Source of the DNA: Synergistaceae bacterium | Lineage (GTDB): Bacteria; Synergistota; Synergistia; Synergistales; Aminobacteriaceae | DNA length: 64,000 bases | Assembly (NCBI GenBank): GCA_017439345.1 | Contig: JAFSJJ010000042.1 | Location: 1-64,000 of the forward strand | Reading direction: 5' to 3' | Shown: positions 8,770 to 17,451 of the stretch, in pieces | How positions within the stretch are numbered: the first letter of the stretch is position 1 | Layout of the letters: each line of letters begins with the position of its first letter | Made by a program: the position numbers and the translations under genes | Notes under the pieces: model-generated | What the model saw: the letters and a program-made list of their open reading frames with translations, nothing else | The model's database searches: none | Told to the model about the DNA's origin: nothing

Positions 8770-9408
8770 ATGAAATTTGCAGATGTTACAGCTTTGAAGG
8801 CAGCAATGATAGAAGTATCTCAAGCAGTTATCTCGGCTGAACCTGAACTTACACGAGTTGACAGCGTCATAGGGGACGGCGATCACGGACTCGGAATGAA
8901 AACGGGCTTCACTGTCCTACGAGAGCAGTTATCGGGAGAGTCATTTCATTCACCATATGAATTATTTCACTCTGTAGGCTTATGTCTTGTTAAGAGTATG
9001 GGCGGTTCGTCAGGTGTACTTTTTGGGACTCTCTTTATCAGCGGACTCGATGTAATCAAAGATAAAGAGTCTCTCAACGGCGTTGACATAGCTGCGTTCT
9101 TTACGAAAGGAATTCAAGGCGTTATTCACCGCGGACGAGCTAAACCGGGCTATAAAACAATGGTCGATGCGTTACTGCCTGCACAATCTGCGATGGAAGA
9201 GGCTTTAAAGTCGACTGATGATATAGGCCAAGTCCTGAAAGCAGCTCACACAGGGGCATTACAAGGAGTCGAAGCTACAAAGAATATGGTCTCACGTCTG
9301 GGACGCTCCAAGAATTTCCGTGAACAGGTCATAGGCTGGCCCGACCCCGGAGCAATGTCCGTGTCTGTTGTATTCGGTGCTATGGCAAATAGTTTGTCTC
9401 GTGATTAA
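8770..9408 (+). CDS. DhaL-like ATP/ADP-binding kinase subunit
   Basis: A 212-residue DhaL homologue. The magnesium-binding loop is intact: DSVIGDGDHGLGMKTGF at residues 30-46 supplies the three Asp residues that hold two Mg ions and the nucleotide. KSMGGSSGVLFGTLF matches the conserved nucleotide-binding helix, and RLGRSKNF followed by DPGAMSVSVVF matches the C-terminal region. In the family this subunit hands phosphate to the sugar bound by DhaK. It starts 12 bp after the DhaK-like gene. No DhaM phosphotransfer protein is nearby, so an ATP-dependent kinase is more likely than a phosphotransferase-system-fed one. Confidence 0.88.
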   Translation: MKFADVTALKAAMIEVSQAVISAEPELTRVDSVIGDGDHGLGMKTGFTVLREQLSGESFHSPYELFHSVGLCLVKSMGGSSGVLFGTLFISGLDVIKDKESLNGVDIAAFFTKGIQGVIHRGRAKPGYKTMVDALLPAQSAMEEALKSTDDIGQVLKAAHTGALQGVEATKNMVSRLGRSKNFREQVIGWPDPGAMSVSVVFGAMANSLSRD

Positions 9409-9442
9409 AATTATAGATATTACTTAAGGAGGAATTTTCTTA

Positions 9443-10288
9443 ATGGCACTTGTAAGAGTAAGCGAAATTCTAAAACTTGCAGATAAGGCAAATACGTCTG
9501 CGATCGGCTTTAACTGCAATGATTATACTATGGCGTATTCGGTCGTAGCTGTGGCAGAAGAGTTAAACAAGCCTGCTATAGTCATGCTCTACCCGCCGGA
9601 TGATTTCGAGAGCAATTGCTGCGGTCTGAAGGCATTCTCGGCGACAGTACACGAATTAGCAGAGAAGGTACGAGTTCCCATTGGTCTGCACTTGGATCAC
9701 TGCACGGACTTTGATTATATTTTACGCGCTGTTCAGGCTGGATTTACGTCTGTTATGTTTGACGGCTCAATGCTTCCCGTTGAGGAAAATATCAAGTTGA
9801 CAAAGAGAGTCGTTGATGCAGCTCATGCTCTGGGAGCAGATGTCGAAGCAGAACTTGGCCACGTAGGATTTGCAGCGAATCAAGATCAAGACGATAAAGA
9901 CATGTACACAAAGCCAGAAGTTGCAGCAGCTTTTTGCGAACAGACAGGAGTCGACTCGGTTGCAGTCGCTATAGGAAGTGCTCACGGTGTGTATTTAACT
10001 ACGCCGAAATTAGATTTAACTCGTTTGGACGCTATCAACGCAGCCACTGATACACCTTTAGTATTGCACGGAGGCAGCGGGATTCCTCATGACCAGTTAG
10101 AAGAGGCATTCAAGAGGGGCATTAACAAGTTCAACGTAGGTACAGAATATTTCAGGCTCTATTATGACAGCTTCAGGGAGTACGCAGCGGAATTCGGCGA
10201 CAAAGGCAACATGCAGAAAGTTCCGGCTTATATTCAAGAGCGCATGAAAGCATATCTACGCAACAAAATGCAGCTCAGCAAGTTTTAA
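9443..10288 (+). CDS. Class II ketose-bisphosphate aldolase
   Basis: A 281-residue zinc aldolase of the FbaA/GatY/KbaY group. LHLDHCTDFDYILRAVQAGF contains the HxDH zinc/catalytic segment near residue 82. SVMFDGSMLPVEENI and DVEAELGHVG follow, then AIGSAHGVY, and VLHGGSGIPHDQL with the second zinc His and phosphate-binding Gly-Ser. NKFNVGTE closes the phosphate site. It cleaves or forms a ketose phosphate by retro-aldol reaction, giving dihydroxyacetone phosphate and an aldehyde. An AAGGAGG site precedes the ATG. The substrate (fructose, tagatose or another ketose phosphate) cannot be told from sequence. It is followed by a terminator and then the PfkB kinase. Confidence 0.88.
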   Translation: MALVRVSEILKLADKANTSAIGFNCNDYTMAYSVVAVAEELNKPAIVMLYPPDDFESNCCGLKAFSATVHELAEKVRVPIGLHLDHCTDFDYILRAVQAGFTSVMFDGSMLPVEENIKLTKRVVDAAHALGADVEAELGHVGFAANQDQDDKDMYTKPEVAAAFCEQTGVDSVAVAIGSAHGVYLTTPKLDLTRLDAINAATDTPLVLHGGSGIPHDQLEEAFKRGINKFNVGTEYFRLYYDSFREYAAEFGDKGNMQKVPAYIQERMKAYLRNKMQLSKF

Positions 10289-10304
10289 TTAACGAATTTA
10301 TTTA

Positions 10305-10350
10305 TTTGTCTCATTCATGCTATATTAGTGTGAGTGAGGCAATTTTTTAT
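10305..10350 (+). terminator. Hairpin with T-run after the aldolase gene
   Basis: TTGTCTCATTCA pairs with TGAGTGAGGCAA across a short loop and is followed by a TTTTTTAT tail. The PfkB gene starts about 30 bp beyond, so this may be a partial terminator. Confidence 0.65.
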
Positions 10351-10376
10351 ATATTAACTTAATGGAGGCGTATACA

Positions 10377-11318
10377 ATGGCAGAAATTATCACAATGGGC
10401 GAGCTGCTCGTTGAGATCATGAGACCTCATGAAGATATACAGCTTTACGAGTCAGACTACTTCAGAGGCCCTTTCCCCAGCGGAGCACCGGGAATATTCA
10501 TCAGCACTGCAGCAAGATTAGGACATTCGACGGCAATAATCAGCGGAGTAGGTAAAGATGACTTCGGCGAAAATATTTTACGCAGACTCAAACATGACGG
10601 CGTTGACATCAGCAGAGTTCTTATCTCAGACAAAGGCAACACAGGAGTAGCTTTCGTTACGTACTTTGCTGACGGTGAAAGAAAGTTTTTATTCTACATG
10701 GATAATTCTCCGTGCGTTATGGCAAAAGCTCCGGATAATATGGCAGGCTTTGAAGATACAAGATTTATGCACGTAATGGGCTGCTCGTTGATGTCAGATG
10801 TAAATTTTGCAAAAGAAATTCTCAAGACAGTAAATATGATGAAGTCTAACGGAGTCAAAATCAGCTTTGATCCAAATGTAAGGCTCGAAATGATGCGCGA
10901 TAAGTCAGTATTAAATATGCTTCAGGAAGTCTTGAACAACTCTTCTATATTAATGCCCGGAGTATCTGAATTAAAAATGTTCACAGGCAAAGAAGATATT
11001 GACTCTGCAATAGAAAGCGTGTTTGATAATCCTATGCTTGAGATTCTTGTGCTTAAGAACGGTTCACACGGCTCGCAGATTTATACACGTAAAGGCCTCG
11101 AAGTCTCACAGCCTGTATATAAAGTCATTCAGGAAGATGCAACAGGAGCAGGAGACAGTTACGACGCTGCATTTATATGCGGAATTGCCGAAGGTAAGAC
11201 TTTAACCGAAGCTGCCAAGATGGGAGCTGCTGCAGGAGCATTGAACGCCGCTGCCTTTGGACCGATGGAAGGGAAGATTAATCCTGAAGCAATAAAGCAA
11301 ATGATAGAGAATAATTGA
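10377..11318 (+). CDS. PfkB-family carbohydrate kinase (2-keto-3-deoxygluconate/fructokinase-like)
   Basis: A 313-residue ribokinase-fold kinase. MAEIITMGELLVEIMRP is the usual first strand. SGAPGIFISTAARLGHSTAI is the substrate lid and first PfkB signature. EDATGAGDSYDAAF near residues 249-262 is the second signature, with the catalytic Asp and GAGD anion hole. The ATG at 10377 is chosen because GGAGG lies eight bases upstream; an in-frame ATG at 10362 has none. It probably phosphorylates a ketose or keto-acid sugar so that the aldolase product or substrate enters glycolysis. With the DhaK/DhaL pair the operon holds two different kinases. Confidence 0.85.
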   Translation: MAEIITMGELLVEIMRPHEDIQLYESDYFRGPFPSGAPGIFISTAARLGHSTAIISGVGKDDFGENILRRLKHDGVDISRVLISDKGNTGVAFVTYFADGERKFLFYMDNSPCVMAKAPDNMAGFEDTRFMHVMGCSLMSDVNFAKEILKTVNMMKSNGVKISFDPNVRLEMMRDKSVLNMLQEVLNNSSILMPGVSELKMFTGKEDIDSAIESVFDNPMLEILVLKNGSHGSQIYTRKGLEVSQPVYKVIQEDATGAGDSYDAAFICGIAEGKTLTEAAKMGAAAGALNAAAFGPMEGKINPEAIKQMIENN

Positions 11319-11327
11319 GATAATAAA

Positions 11328-11367
11328 ATCCGCCTGACTCACGAGTTAAATCGCAAGAATAGGCGGA
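11328..11367 (-). terminator. Terminator of the 5-oxoproline operon
   Basis: Read on the minus strand, TCCGCCT and AGGCGGA form a stem around a 25-base loop, followed by TTTTATT. It lies between convergent genes and may act on both. Confidence 0.55.
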
Positions 11368-11390
11368 CAATCATTAACACTAGAATTTAT

Positions 11391-12197
11391 TTAGAACACT
11401 GCATAATCGCTGTCCTTGAGATCAGCTATGAACATATGACCCGGTGCATGTGTTATCGCGAAATCCGGTTTAGCTGCCATGATAACAGCTTGAGGAGTAA
11501 CACCGCACGCCCAGAATACAGGAATTTCACCCGGCTTAATCTCTACAGCATCGCCGAAATCAGGTTTGTTAATATCCTTAATGCCTATGCCTTCAGGGTC
11601 GCCGATATGAACAGGAGCTCCATGAACAGCCGGAAAACGTCCCGTGCATAATACAGCCTTTGGAACAAGTGACGCAGGTATAGGCCTCATCGATACGACC
11701 ATAGGGCCGCTTAATCTCCCGGCAGGTTTGCACTGAATATTAGTAATATACATGGGAACATTGCAGCCGCATTCAATATGACGGACTGGAACATGTGATT
11801 GAAGCATTGCGCCTTCAAACGAGAACGAACAGCCAATCAGGAACCCTACGAGGTCTTCACGCCAATATTTCGTAACGTCAGTAACTTCGTCAACAAGTTC
11901 GCCCTTCTTCCAGACTCTATAACGCGGAATATCTTTCGTAATGTCAGCACCGGGAGCAATTAACTTAGGCTCAGTATTTCCCGGTTCAGTAATATCAAGA
12001 ATAGGACACGGCTTAGGATTCCTCATAGCAAACACGAGAAAATCATATGCTATGTCTTTCGAGAGTACAGCAAGATTTGCCTGAACATAGCCTTCACACA
12101 TCCCAGAAGTAGGCCTGTCCCATTCACCGGAACGAATCATTTTACGGACTTCCTGAGGACTGTAAGCAGCGTAATCACTTGGTTTTGTCATTGTCAT
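11391..12197 (-). CDS. DUF1445 / YcsI-type putative hydro-lyase (D-glutamate cyclase family)
   Basis: A 268-residue member of the DUF1445 family. Seen are PQEVRKMIRSGEWDRPTSG at the N-terminus, GCSFSFEGAMLQ, RHIECGCNVPMYITNI, GRLSGPMVVSMRPI, and FWACGVTPQAVI followed by ITHAPGHMFIAD near the end. These are the conserved blocks of Bacillus subtilis YcsI and its relatives, and mammalian D-glutamate cyclase carries the same domain. It is the last gene of the pxp operon, 24 bp after pxpA, and YcsI is also encoded with YcsF and KipI/KipA in Bacillus. A role in supplying or removing 5-oxo-D-proline is plausible but inferred. Confidence 0.85.
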   Translation of the reverse strand: MTMTKPSDYAAYSPQEVRKMIRSGEWDRPTSGMCEGYVQANLAVLSKDIAYDFLVFAMRNPKPCPILDITEPGNTEPKLIAPGADITKDIPRYRVWKKGELVDEVTDVTKYWREDLVGFLIGCSFSFEGAMLQSHVPVRHIECGCNVPMYITNIQCKPAGRLSGPMVVSMRPIPASLVPKAVLCTGRFPAVHGAPVHIGDPEGIGIKDINKPDFGDAVEIKPGEIPVFWACGVTPQAVIMAAKPDFAITHAPGHMFIADLKDSDYAVF

Positions 12198-12221
12198 AAT
12201 TAAGTCATCTCCTCGTTGAAA

Positions 12222-12992
12222 TTAAATTAAGTCTCTAAGCGGAACTATTTCAATTCCTGCCTCGATTAAACGCTTTCTCAAAGTCTGAGCCATTTGGACA
12301 GCAGAGGGCGAATCACCGTGAAGACAAATTGAATGCGGACGAAGATTTACAATTGTGCCGTCAATTGCTTCAACAACACCTTCTTTGACCATCCTGATAA
12401 CGCGTTTTGCAGCAAGTTCTACATCTTTGACAAATGCGCCTTCCATTTTTCGGGGAACAAGTGAGCCGTCATTCATATAGCCTCTGTCAGCAAATGCTTC
12501 GGCAGCATATGGAATCCCGATCTTATCTGCAGCTTCGTCAAATTTTGAGCCTGCTAATCCCATGAGAATCAAATTACCCCCTGCGTCTTTAACGGCCTGA
12601 GCGAGTGCCATAGCTTCCTCAGGTTTCTTTGCAGCACTGTTATACATAGCTCCATGTGGTTTAACGTGTTGTAATTTTATTCCTGCTGCTTCACAAAAAG
12701 CCCTTAATGCTCCGATTTGATAAAGTGTATCTGCGTAGAGTTCATCGGGTGAACATGTCATATTGCGCCTTCCAAAGCCTTTTATGTCAGGATAAGCAGG
12801 ATGTGCCCCTACAGCAACTCCGGCATTAACAGCTTCTTCTACAGTACGTTTCATGACTAGGGGATCGCCGGCATGAAATCCGCACGCTACGTTAGCAGAC
12901 GATACGAAAGTTAATACATCGGAATCATGTCCCATTTTCCAAGCTCCGAAACTCTCGCCCAAGTCGCTGTTCAAATCAACTTTATAGGCCAT
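12222..12992 (-). CDS. pxpA: 5-oxoprolinase subunit A (LamB/YcsF family)
   Basis: A 256-residue LamB/YcsF protein. The N-terminal VDLNSDLGESFGAW is the family hallmark. SSANVACGFHAGDP, GVAVGAHPAYPD, LQHVKPHGAMYN, EAFADRGY and ICLHGDSPSAV follow in the usual order. PxpA acts with PxpB and PxpC in ATP-dependent opening of 5-oxoproline to glutamate in the cytoplasm. The ATG at 12992 is taken because GGGGG lies ten bases upstream; an in-frame TTG at 12998 is less likely. Length is typical of the family, and the gene lies between pxpC and the DUF1445 gene. Confidence 0.93.
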   Translation of the reverse strand: MAYKVDLNSDLGESFGAWKMGHDSDVLTFVSSANVACGFHAGDPLVMKRTVEEAVNAGVAVGAHPAYPDIKGFGRRNMTCSPDELYADTLYQIGALRAFCEAAGIKLQHVKPHGAMYNSAAKKPEEAMALAQAVKDAGGNLILMGLAGSKFDEAADKIGIPYAAEAFADRGYMNDGSLVPRKMEGAFVKDVELAAKRVIRMVKEGVVEAIDGTIVNLRPHSICLHGDSPSAVQMAQTLRKRLIEAGIEIVPLRDLI

Positions 12993-13016
12993 AAACAAAT
13001 AACCCCCTTTATATAT

Positions 13017-14084
13017 TTATAATCTTTCCCAAGTAACGAAAAACTTCTCGCCGTTGACTATGACATTCATAGCCCCTCTTTGACTCTGACTCTGAGTCTG
13101 AGGCTGTGCTTGAGTCAGAGTCTGAGTCTGTGAAAATTTCATGACGTAATCGCGCAGAGAATTCAAAGCCTGTGCTTCTGATTTAGAAATCTCGATTCCC
13201 TGCTTCTGCGTTATCTGTGAAAATCTTACGGGAGAACCGGGCATTAACTGACTTAATCTTGCAACATCGAGGGCATGAACTACACCGATTTTGACATAGC
13301 CTCCTGTTGTCTGACGATCAGCCATCATTACGATAGGCAGACCTTGACCGGGAATTTGAACCGCTCCCATAGGAATAGCATCTGAAACTATATCGGGGCC
13401 TTTGACGTGTTCGATTAGTTCGCTGCCTTCCATTCGTGAACCCATTCTGTCAGACGACGGCGAAATTTTGTACTCTGATGACAAAAAAGTTTTTACACCT
13501 TCAGGCTTTATATAATCATCTTGAGGACCTAAGACAGTTCTTAGGGGCTTATCAGGAGAATAATCAGGACGCATATTTTCAGGACAGCTCACACCTGCTT
13601 TATATTTCCCGGCTTGACCTGTTGAGAGTTCATCATCTTTAGCAAGTTTTCTGCCGTCAAGACCTCCTATTTTTGCCTTCATGTAAGTGCTTCTGCTTCC
13701 CATTACTACAGGGACATCAATGCCTCCGGAGACACAAAGATAAGCCCGCAAGCCTCTGCCGCAAACTCCTGCGAAGGTCAAGACATCACCGCTCTTAACG
13801 GGTAAAACTTTCCAATTTGAGACAGGCTGATTATTGAGTCTCGGCTGTAAGTCTCCGCCTGTTATTGCAATTGCTCCCTCACCGTCTTTGAATAGCACAG
13901 AGGGCCCCGACATAGTCATTTCGAGTGCAGCAGCGTTGTCTTGATTCCCAAGTAAAATATTTCCCCGAATCAATGCAGGAGCATCCATAGCACCGCTTAC
14001 TGGCATTCCGATTGCCTGATAACCCCAGCGGCCAAGATCCTGAACAGTCGTTAATGCTCCGGGAAATTGAATTAATAATTTCAT
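13017..14084 (-). CDS. pxpC: 5-oxoprolinase subunit C (KipA / biotin-dependent carboxylase-like)
   Basis: A 355-residue PxpC. Recognisable parts are FPGALTTVQDLGRWGYQAIG at residues 7-26, GNILLGNQDNAAALEMTMSG, AITGGDLQP, RAYLCVSGGIDVP and VMGSRSTY, with AVQIPGQGLPIVMMADRQTT followed by GYVKIG near residue 255. Together with PxpB it forms the catalytic heteromer that takes up 5-oxoproline and ATP. Near the C-terminus a Thr-Gln/Ser-Gln-rich linker (about residues 318-337; DNA 13075-13131) is inserted before a short final domain. Relatives usually lack such a tract. It overlaps pxpB by four bases, indicating coupled translation. Confidence 0.92.
   Translation of the reverse strand: MKLLIQFPGALTTVQDLGRWGYQAIGMPVSGAMDAPALIRGNILLGNQDNAAALEMTMSGPSVLFKDGEGAIAITGGDLQPRLNNQPVSNWKVLPVKSGDVLTFAGVCGRGLRAYLCVSGGIDVPVVMGSRSTYMKAKIGGLDGRKLAKDDELSTGQAGKYKAGVSCPENMRPDYSPDKPLRTVLGPQDDYIKPEGVKTFLSSEYKISPSSDRMGSRMEGSELIEHVKGPDIVSDAIPMGAVQIPGQGLPIVMMADRQTTGGYVKIGVVHALDVARLSQLMPGSPVRFSQITQKQGIEISKSEAQALNSLRDYVMKFSQTQTLTQAQPQTQSQSQRGAMNVIVNGEKFFVTWERL
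13075..13131. repeat. Imperfect GACTCT/GAGTCT hexamer tract inside pxpC
   Basis: A run of GACTC and GAGTC words separated by one or two bases, encoding alternating Thr/Ser/Ala/Pro and Gln on the minus strand. It resembles the tract in the M48 protease gene at 37937-38042. Confidence 0.8.
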
Positions 14085-14839
14085 TTTGAAGTCATCTCCC
14101 TTTGCTTATATTCGATTTTATAAATGCCTGACTTTGCTTGAGCTTCTATTTCTTGATAGCGATTCATGTCAACAGGATAAAATGTAACGTACATCCCGGC
14201 TTGAATAGCTACTGCAGGTTCTCTATACGGATCATATAATTCATAGGGAACCCGCCCTATAATCCGCCAGCCTCCAGGACTCGCTATAGAGTATGCCCCG
14301 GCCTGAGCTCCTCCGATTGCAACACTGTTAGCAGGAATATATTCACGGGGATTCTTTAATCTGGGAGTCTCAAGTGAAGAGTCCATACCTCCCAAATACG
14401 GAAATCCCGGCGTAAAACCGTTCATGAAGCAATATAACGGCGACCCGCAGTAACGCTTTATAACTTCTTCAACTGTGAGCTTTGTGTGTTCTGCAACGTC
14501 CTGCAAATCCGGGCCGAATTCTCCGCCGAAGAATACAGGAACATGAATCTCTATAGAATTCGCTGCTTGATTATTATCGCTGTTATAGTCATCAAGTCCT
14601 GCAAGTTCTTTATTGAGTCTCTCATACAGCGCATCAAGATTAATTCTCAACGGATCGAAATATATCGAAAGCGAACGATACGTAGGAACTAACTCAAGCA
14701 GGCCTTCAAAGGGTTCATCAGTTAGAGCGCGTTTCAATGCCTGAACACAGGCGTTAATCTTCATGTCAATTATTTCTCCGAAGTCAACGAATATGCAGGT
14801 CTCACCGGCCGGGAGTATTTTTGCTTTAAACTCTGACAT
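14081..14839 (-). CDS. pxpB: 5-oxoprolinase subunit B (KipI family)
   Basis: A 252-residue PxpB/KipI protein. KILPAGETCIFVDFGEIID starts the domain. LLELVPTYRSLSIYFDP, VFFGGEFGPDLQDVAEHTKL, SPLYCFMNGFTPGFPYLGGM and ANSVAIGGAQAGAYSIASPG followed by GWRIIGRVP are the conserved blocks, the last two forming the cyclophilin-like active region. The ATG at 14839 is used; the longer frame to 14917 would run deep into the transporter gene. The start lies six bases beyond the transporter stop, so the two genes are tightly coupled. Its product pairs with PxpC. Confidence 0.92.
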   Translation of the reverse strand: MSEFKAKILPAGETCIFVDFGEIIDMKINACVQALKRALTDEPFEGLLELVPTYRSLSIYFDPLRINLDALYERLNKELAGLDDYNSDNNQAANSIEIHVPVFFGGEFGPDLQDVAEHTKLTVEEVIKRYCGSPLYCFMNGFTPGFPYLGGMDSSLETPRLKNPREYIPANSVAIGGAQAGAYSIASPGGWRIIGRVPYELYDPYREPAVAIQAGMYVTFYPVDMNRYQEIEAQAKSGIYKIEYKQREMTSK

Positions 14840-14844
14840 AATTT

Positions 14845-16044
14845 TTACTCGAATATCTTTAATATATTTGGCAGTGCCTGAATTCCCATCCAGAACGTGA
14901 ATGCTACGACAGCCCACCCTGCAGCAGATAATATGACAGGATGATGATAATCTTCACCTATTACGTTTTTCTTGTAGGCACCGAGTAATATGCAGGCCAA
15001 AGCTAGAGGCAGAATGAGTCCGTTAATAGAACCTGCAGCAATGAGAAGGGCGACAGGGTTAGCAACGAAGATATTTATAGCAGTCGAAGCACAGATAAAG
15101 CCTATCATCCACCATCTATAATTGCGATCTACTCCGCCGAAAAGCGATCTCAAGAACGAAACTGAAGTATACGAAGCTCCTATAACTGAAGTAACACCGG
15201 CAGCCCATAAGATTACGCCGAACATTCTATAGCCTATCTCGCCTGCTCCCCTTCTGAAAGCATCTGCAGCAGGATTGCCTTTATCAAGAACTACAGCAGC
15301 TTCACCGGCAGCAACGTAGACAACTCCTAACACCGCCAAGAAGAGCAGTACTCTCATAATCGATGTAACTATAATCCCGTTCAATGCGCCTTTGGTAGCG
15401 TCCTTTGCATCTCTGACTCCAGCGTCAATTAATCTATGAGCCCCTGAAAACGAAATATAACCGCCTACAGTTCCGCCGATAAGAGTTAATATAACAGTCC
15501 AGTTAATTTCAGTCGGGATAACAGCTTCTTTTGCAGCCAAAGCAACAGGAGGAGCAGACTGCATAGCAACATAAAGCATTAAAGCAATCATGAGGACTCC
15601 AAGAAGCTGCGTGAAGTAGTCCATAGCCTTGCCTAAGTCTTTATTCAGGAAAATGAAAATAGCTATAGCAGCACTTATCGCAGCACCGTAACTATTAGGA
15701 ATCCCGAAGACAGTATTTAATCCAAGGGCAGCTCCTCCGACATTGCCGACGTTGAAGGCCAAGCCCCCCAGAGCTACAGCAAATGCCAGGAAATAACCCA
15801 GACCGGGAACAACTTTATTTGCCACGTCCTGAGCGCGGAGTCCTGAGACACATATTATGCTCCAGATATTTAACTGAACTATTGCAGTAACGATTATAGT
15901 AACGAGAATTGCAAATGCTGCTGAAGCTAAAAGCTGCTGAGTGAAAACAGTAGTCTGAGTCAAGAAGCCAGGGCCTATAGCAGACGTTGCCATAAGAAAA
16001 GCGGCTCCGAGTATTACCTGTAAAGTTCCTTTCTTTGCGGTCAT
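14845..16044 (-). CDS. NRAMP-fold transporter (YcsG-like), possible 5-oxoproline importer
   Basis: A 399-residue integral membrane protein with about eleven hydrophobic segments and the NRAMP superfamily outline (YcsG in Bacillus). The first helix of true metal transporters carries DPGN; here the same place reads SAIGPGFLTQTT, so the Asp and Asn metal ligands are absent. The sixth-helix Met-Pro-His region is likewise replaced (FSGAHRLIDAGV). This suggests a non-metal substrate. Because the next three genes encode 5-oxoprolinase, import of 5-oxoproline with a cation is a reasonable guess. It is the first gene of this operon. Confidence 0.8.
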   Translation of the reverse strand: MTAKKGTLQVILGAAFLMATSAIGPGFLTQTTVFTQQLLASAAFAILVTIIVTAIVQLNIWSIICVSGLRAQDVANKVVPGLGYFLAFAVALGGLAFNVGNVGGAALGLNTVFGIPNSYGAAISAAIAIFIFLNKDLGKAMDYFTQLLGVLMIALMLYVAMQSAPPVALAAKEAVIPTEINWTVILTLIGGTVGGYISFSGAHRLIDAGVRDAKDATKGALNGIIVTSIMRVLLFLAVLGVVYVAAGEAAVVLDKGNPAADAFRRGAGEIGYRMFGVILWAAGVTSVIGASYTSVSFLRSLFGGVDRNYRWWMIGFICASTAINIFVANPVALLIAAGSINGLILPLALACILLGAYKKNVIGEDYHHPVILSAAGWAVVAFTFWMGIQALPNILKIFE

Positions 16045-16116
16045 TGCTAATACCTCCTAATAAAGAAAAAATTATTGCCTGATTATAGCATGAAAATTTT
16101 GACAATTTATAAATCA

Positions 16117-16148
16117 TAAAAAAATCCGCCGACACCATGCCGACGGAT
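16117..16148 (-). terminator. Terminator after dctM
   Basis: On the minus strand ATCCGTCGGC pairs with GTCGGCGGAT around a five-base loop, followed by T7. It lies about 20 bp beyond the dctM stop. Confidence 0.85.
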
Positions 16149-16167
16149 CTAAATTATTATATTTTCT

Positions 16168-17451
16168 CTAATATCCCAGTAATCGCGGCAGGAAAGCTGT
16201 TAGTTCAGGCCATACGCTTATTGCTATAAGTACTATGACATTGCACAAGATATACGGTGCTGCACCTTTGAATATATCTATTATAGGCATCTTGTTAATC
16301 TTGTTGCACGCATTGAGGCACATTCCAACAGGAGGCGTTACGAGTCCTATAGCAAGTCCCGTTATCATCATTGCCCCGAATTGAAGAGCAGAAATTCCAA
16401 AGTGATTCATAACAGGCAGCATTATCGGTGTGAGTAATAATATCGCCGGGCTTACGTCTATGAACGTTCCTATTATCAATATTAATACGTCAAACATTAA
16501 GGCTATTCCGACTCGTGATACGTTCATGCTCATGAAGAAGTTTGCTACGATCTCAGGGACTTTCTGAATAGTCAATATCCACGTGAAAATTTGAGTGAAG
16601 CCTATAATCAACATGACTGATGACGAAGCTATTAGGGTCTTCTTGAGGGCGTTCCAGACATCTTTTAACGTAAGCTCACGGTAAAGAAAGAATCCTACGA
16701 GCAGACTATATAACACAGCGACTCCGGCAGATTCACTTGCTGTGCAGATACCACCGGATACACACAGGACTATAAAGACAGGCATTAACAGGGCAGGAAT
16801 TCCGGCTAACATTGCTCCCCAGAATCTTTTTGACGAGAAGGGAATTTGCTTAGGGTGCCAGCCATTCTTGACGCTGAACCAGAAGACTAACACAGTCTGC
16901 GATATTCCGATTAACAGTCCTGGAACTGCTCCGGCCATGAATAACGCTCCGATTGACGCTCCTGAGACCATTGCATAAACGACCATAGGAGTCGACGGAG
17001 GGATAATCATTCCCATTGTTGACGAAGCTACTGTGATTCCTGCACTTGCGCTCTTGGGATAGCCTTCTTTCTCCATTGCGGGAATTAATATGCTTCCAAG
17101 TGCCGAAGTATCTGCAACTGAAGAGCCCGAAATGCCTCCGAATATCATAGAGCCTACAACGTTGACCTCGCCGAGTCCGCCGTGAATTGGCCTCAAGATT
17201 TCCATGCAGAAGTCAATTATTCTCTTGGTGATTCCTCCTGTATTCATCAATTCGCCTGCGAGCATAAACAGGGGCATAGCTATCATTAACTCGCTATATA
17301 CACCGTTCCATATTCTCTGAGGCATCATCGTTAAGAACATCGGACGAACAGCAGACAAATACGTTATACATGAAGCACCTATTGAGAACGCAAGGGGTAC
17401 GCCTATAAATGCAAATATTATCAAGCCGAGCAATAAGAATATAATTACCAT
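16168..17451 (-). CDS. dctM: TRAP transporter large permease (DctM)
   Basis: A 427-residue DctM-family permease with a dozen or so hydrophobic segments. Family features include MAMPLFMLAGELMN-like sequence near residue 57, MIFGGISGSSVADTSALGSI, ASSTMGMIIPPSTPMVVYAM, and near the C-terminus a repeat of that motif (GLAIGLVTPPVGMCLNACNK). It carries the Na+-coupled transport of the solute delivered by DctP. It starts one base after the dctQ stop. Substrates of TRAP systems are usually organic acids; which acid is not visible. Confidence 0.92.
   Translation of the reverse strand: MVIIFLLLGLIIFAFIGVPLAFSIGASCITYLSAVRPMFLTMMPQRIWNGVYSELMIAMPLFMLAGELMNTGGITKRIIDFCMEILRPIHGGLGEVNVVGSMIFGGISGSSVADTSALGSILIPAMEKEGYPKSASAGITVASSTMGMIIPPSTPMVVYAMVSGASIGALFMAGAVPGLLIGISQTVLVFWFSVKNGWHPKQIPFSSKRFWGAMLAGIPALLMPVFIVLCVSGGICTASESAGVAVLYSLLVGFFLYRELTLKDVWNALKKTLIASSSVMLIIGFTQIFTWILTIQKVPEIVANFFMSMNVSRVGIALMFDVLILIIGTFIDVSPAILLLTPIMLPVMNHFGISALQFGAMMITGLAIGLVTPPVGMCLNACNKINKMPIIDIFKGAAPYILCNVIVLIAISVWPELTAFLPRLLGY

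Noticed and set aside
14845-16044. Manganese or iron importer (MntH)
   Set aside because: The fold fits NRAMP, but the DPGN metal motif is replaced and the operon is devoted to 5-oxoproline.
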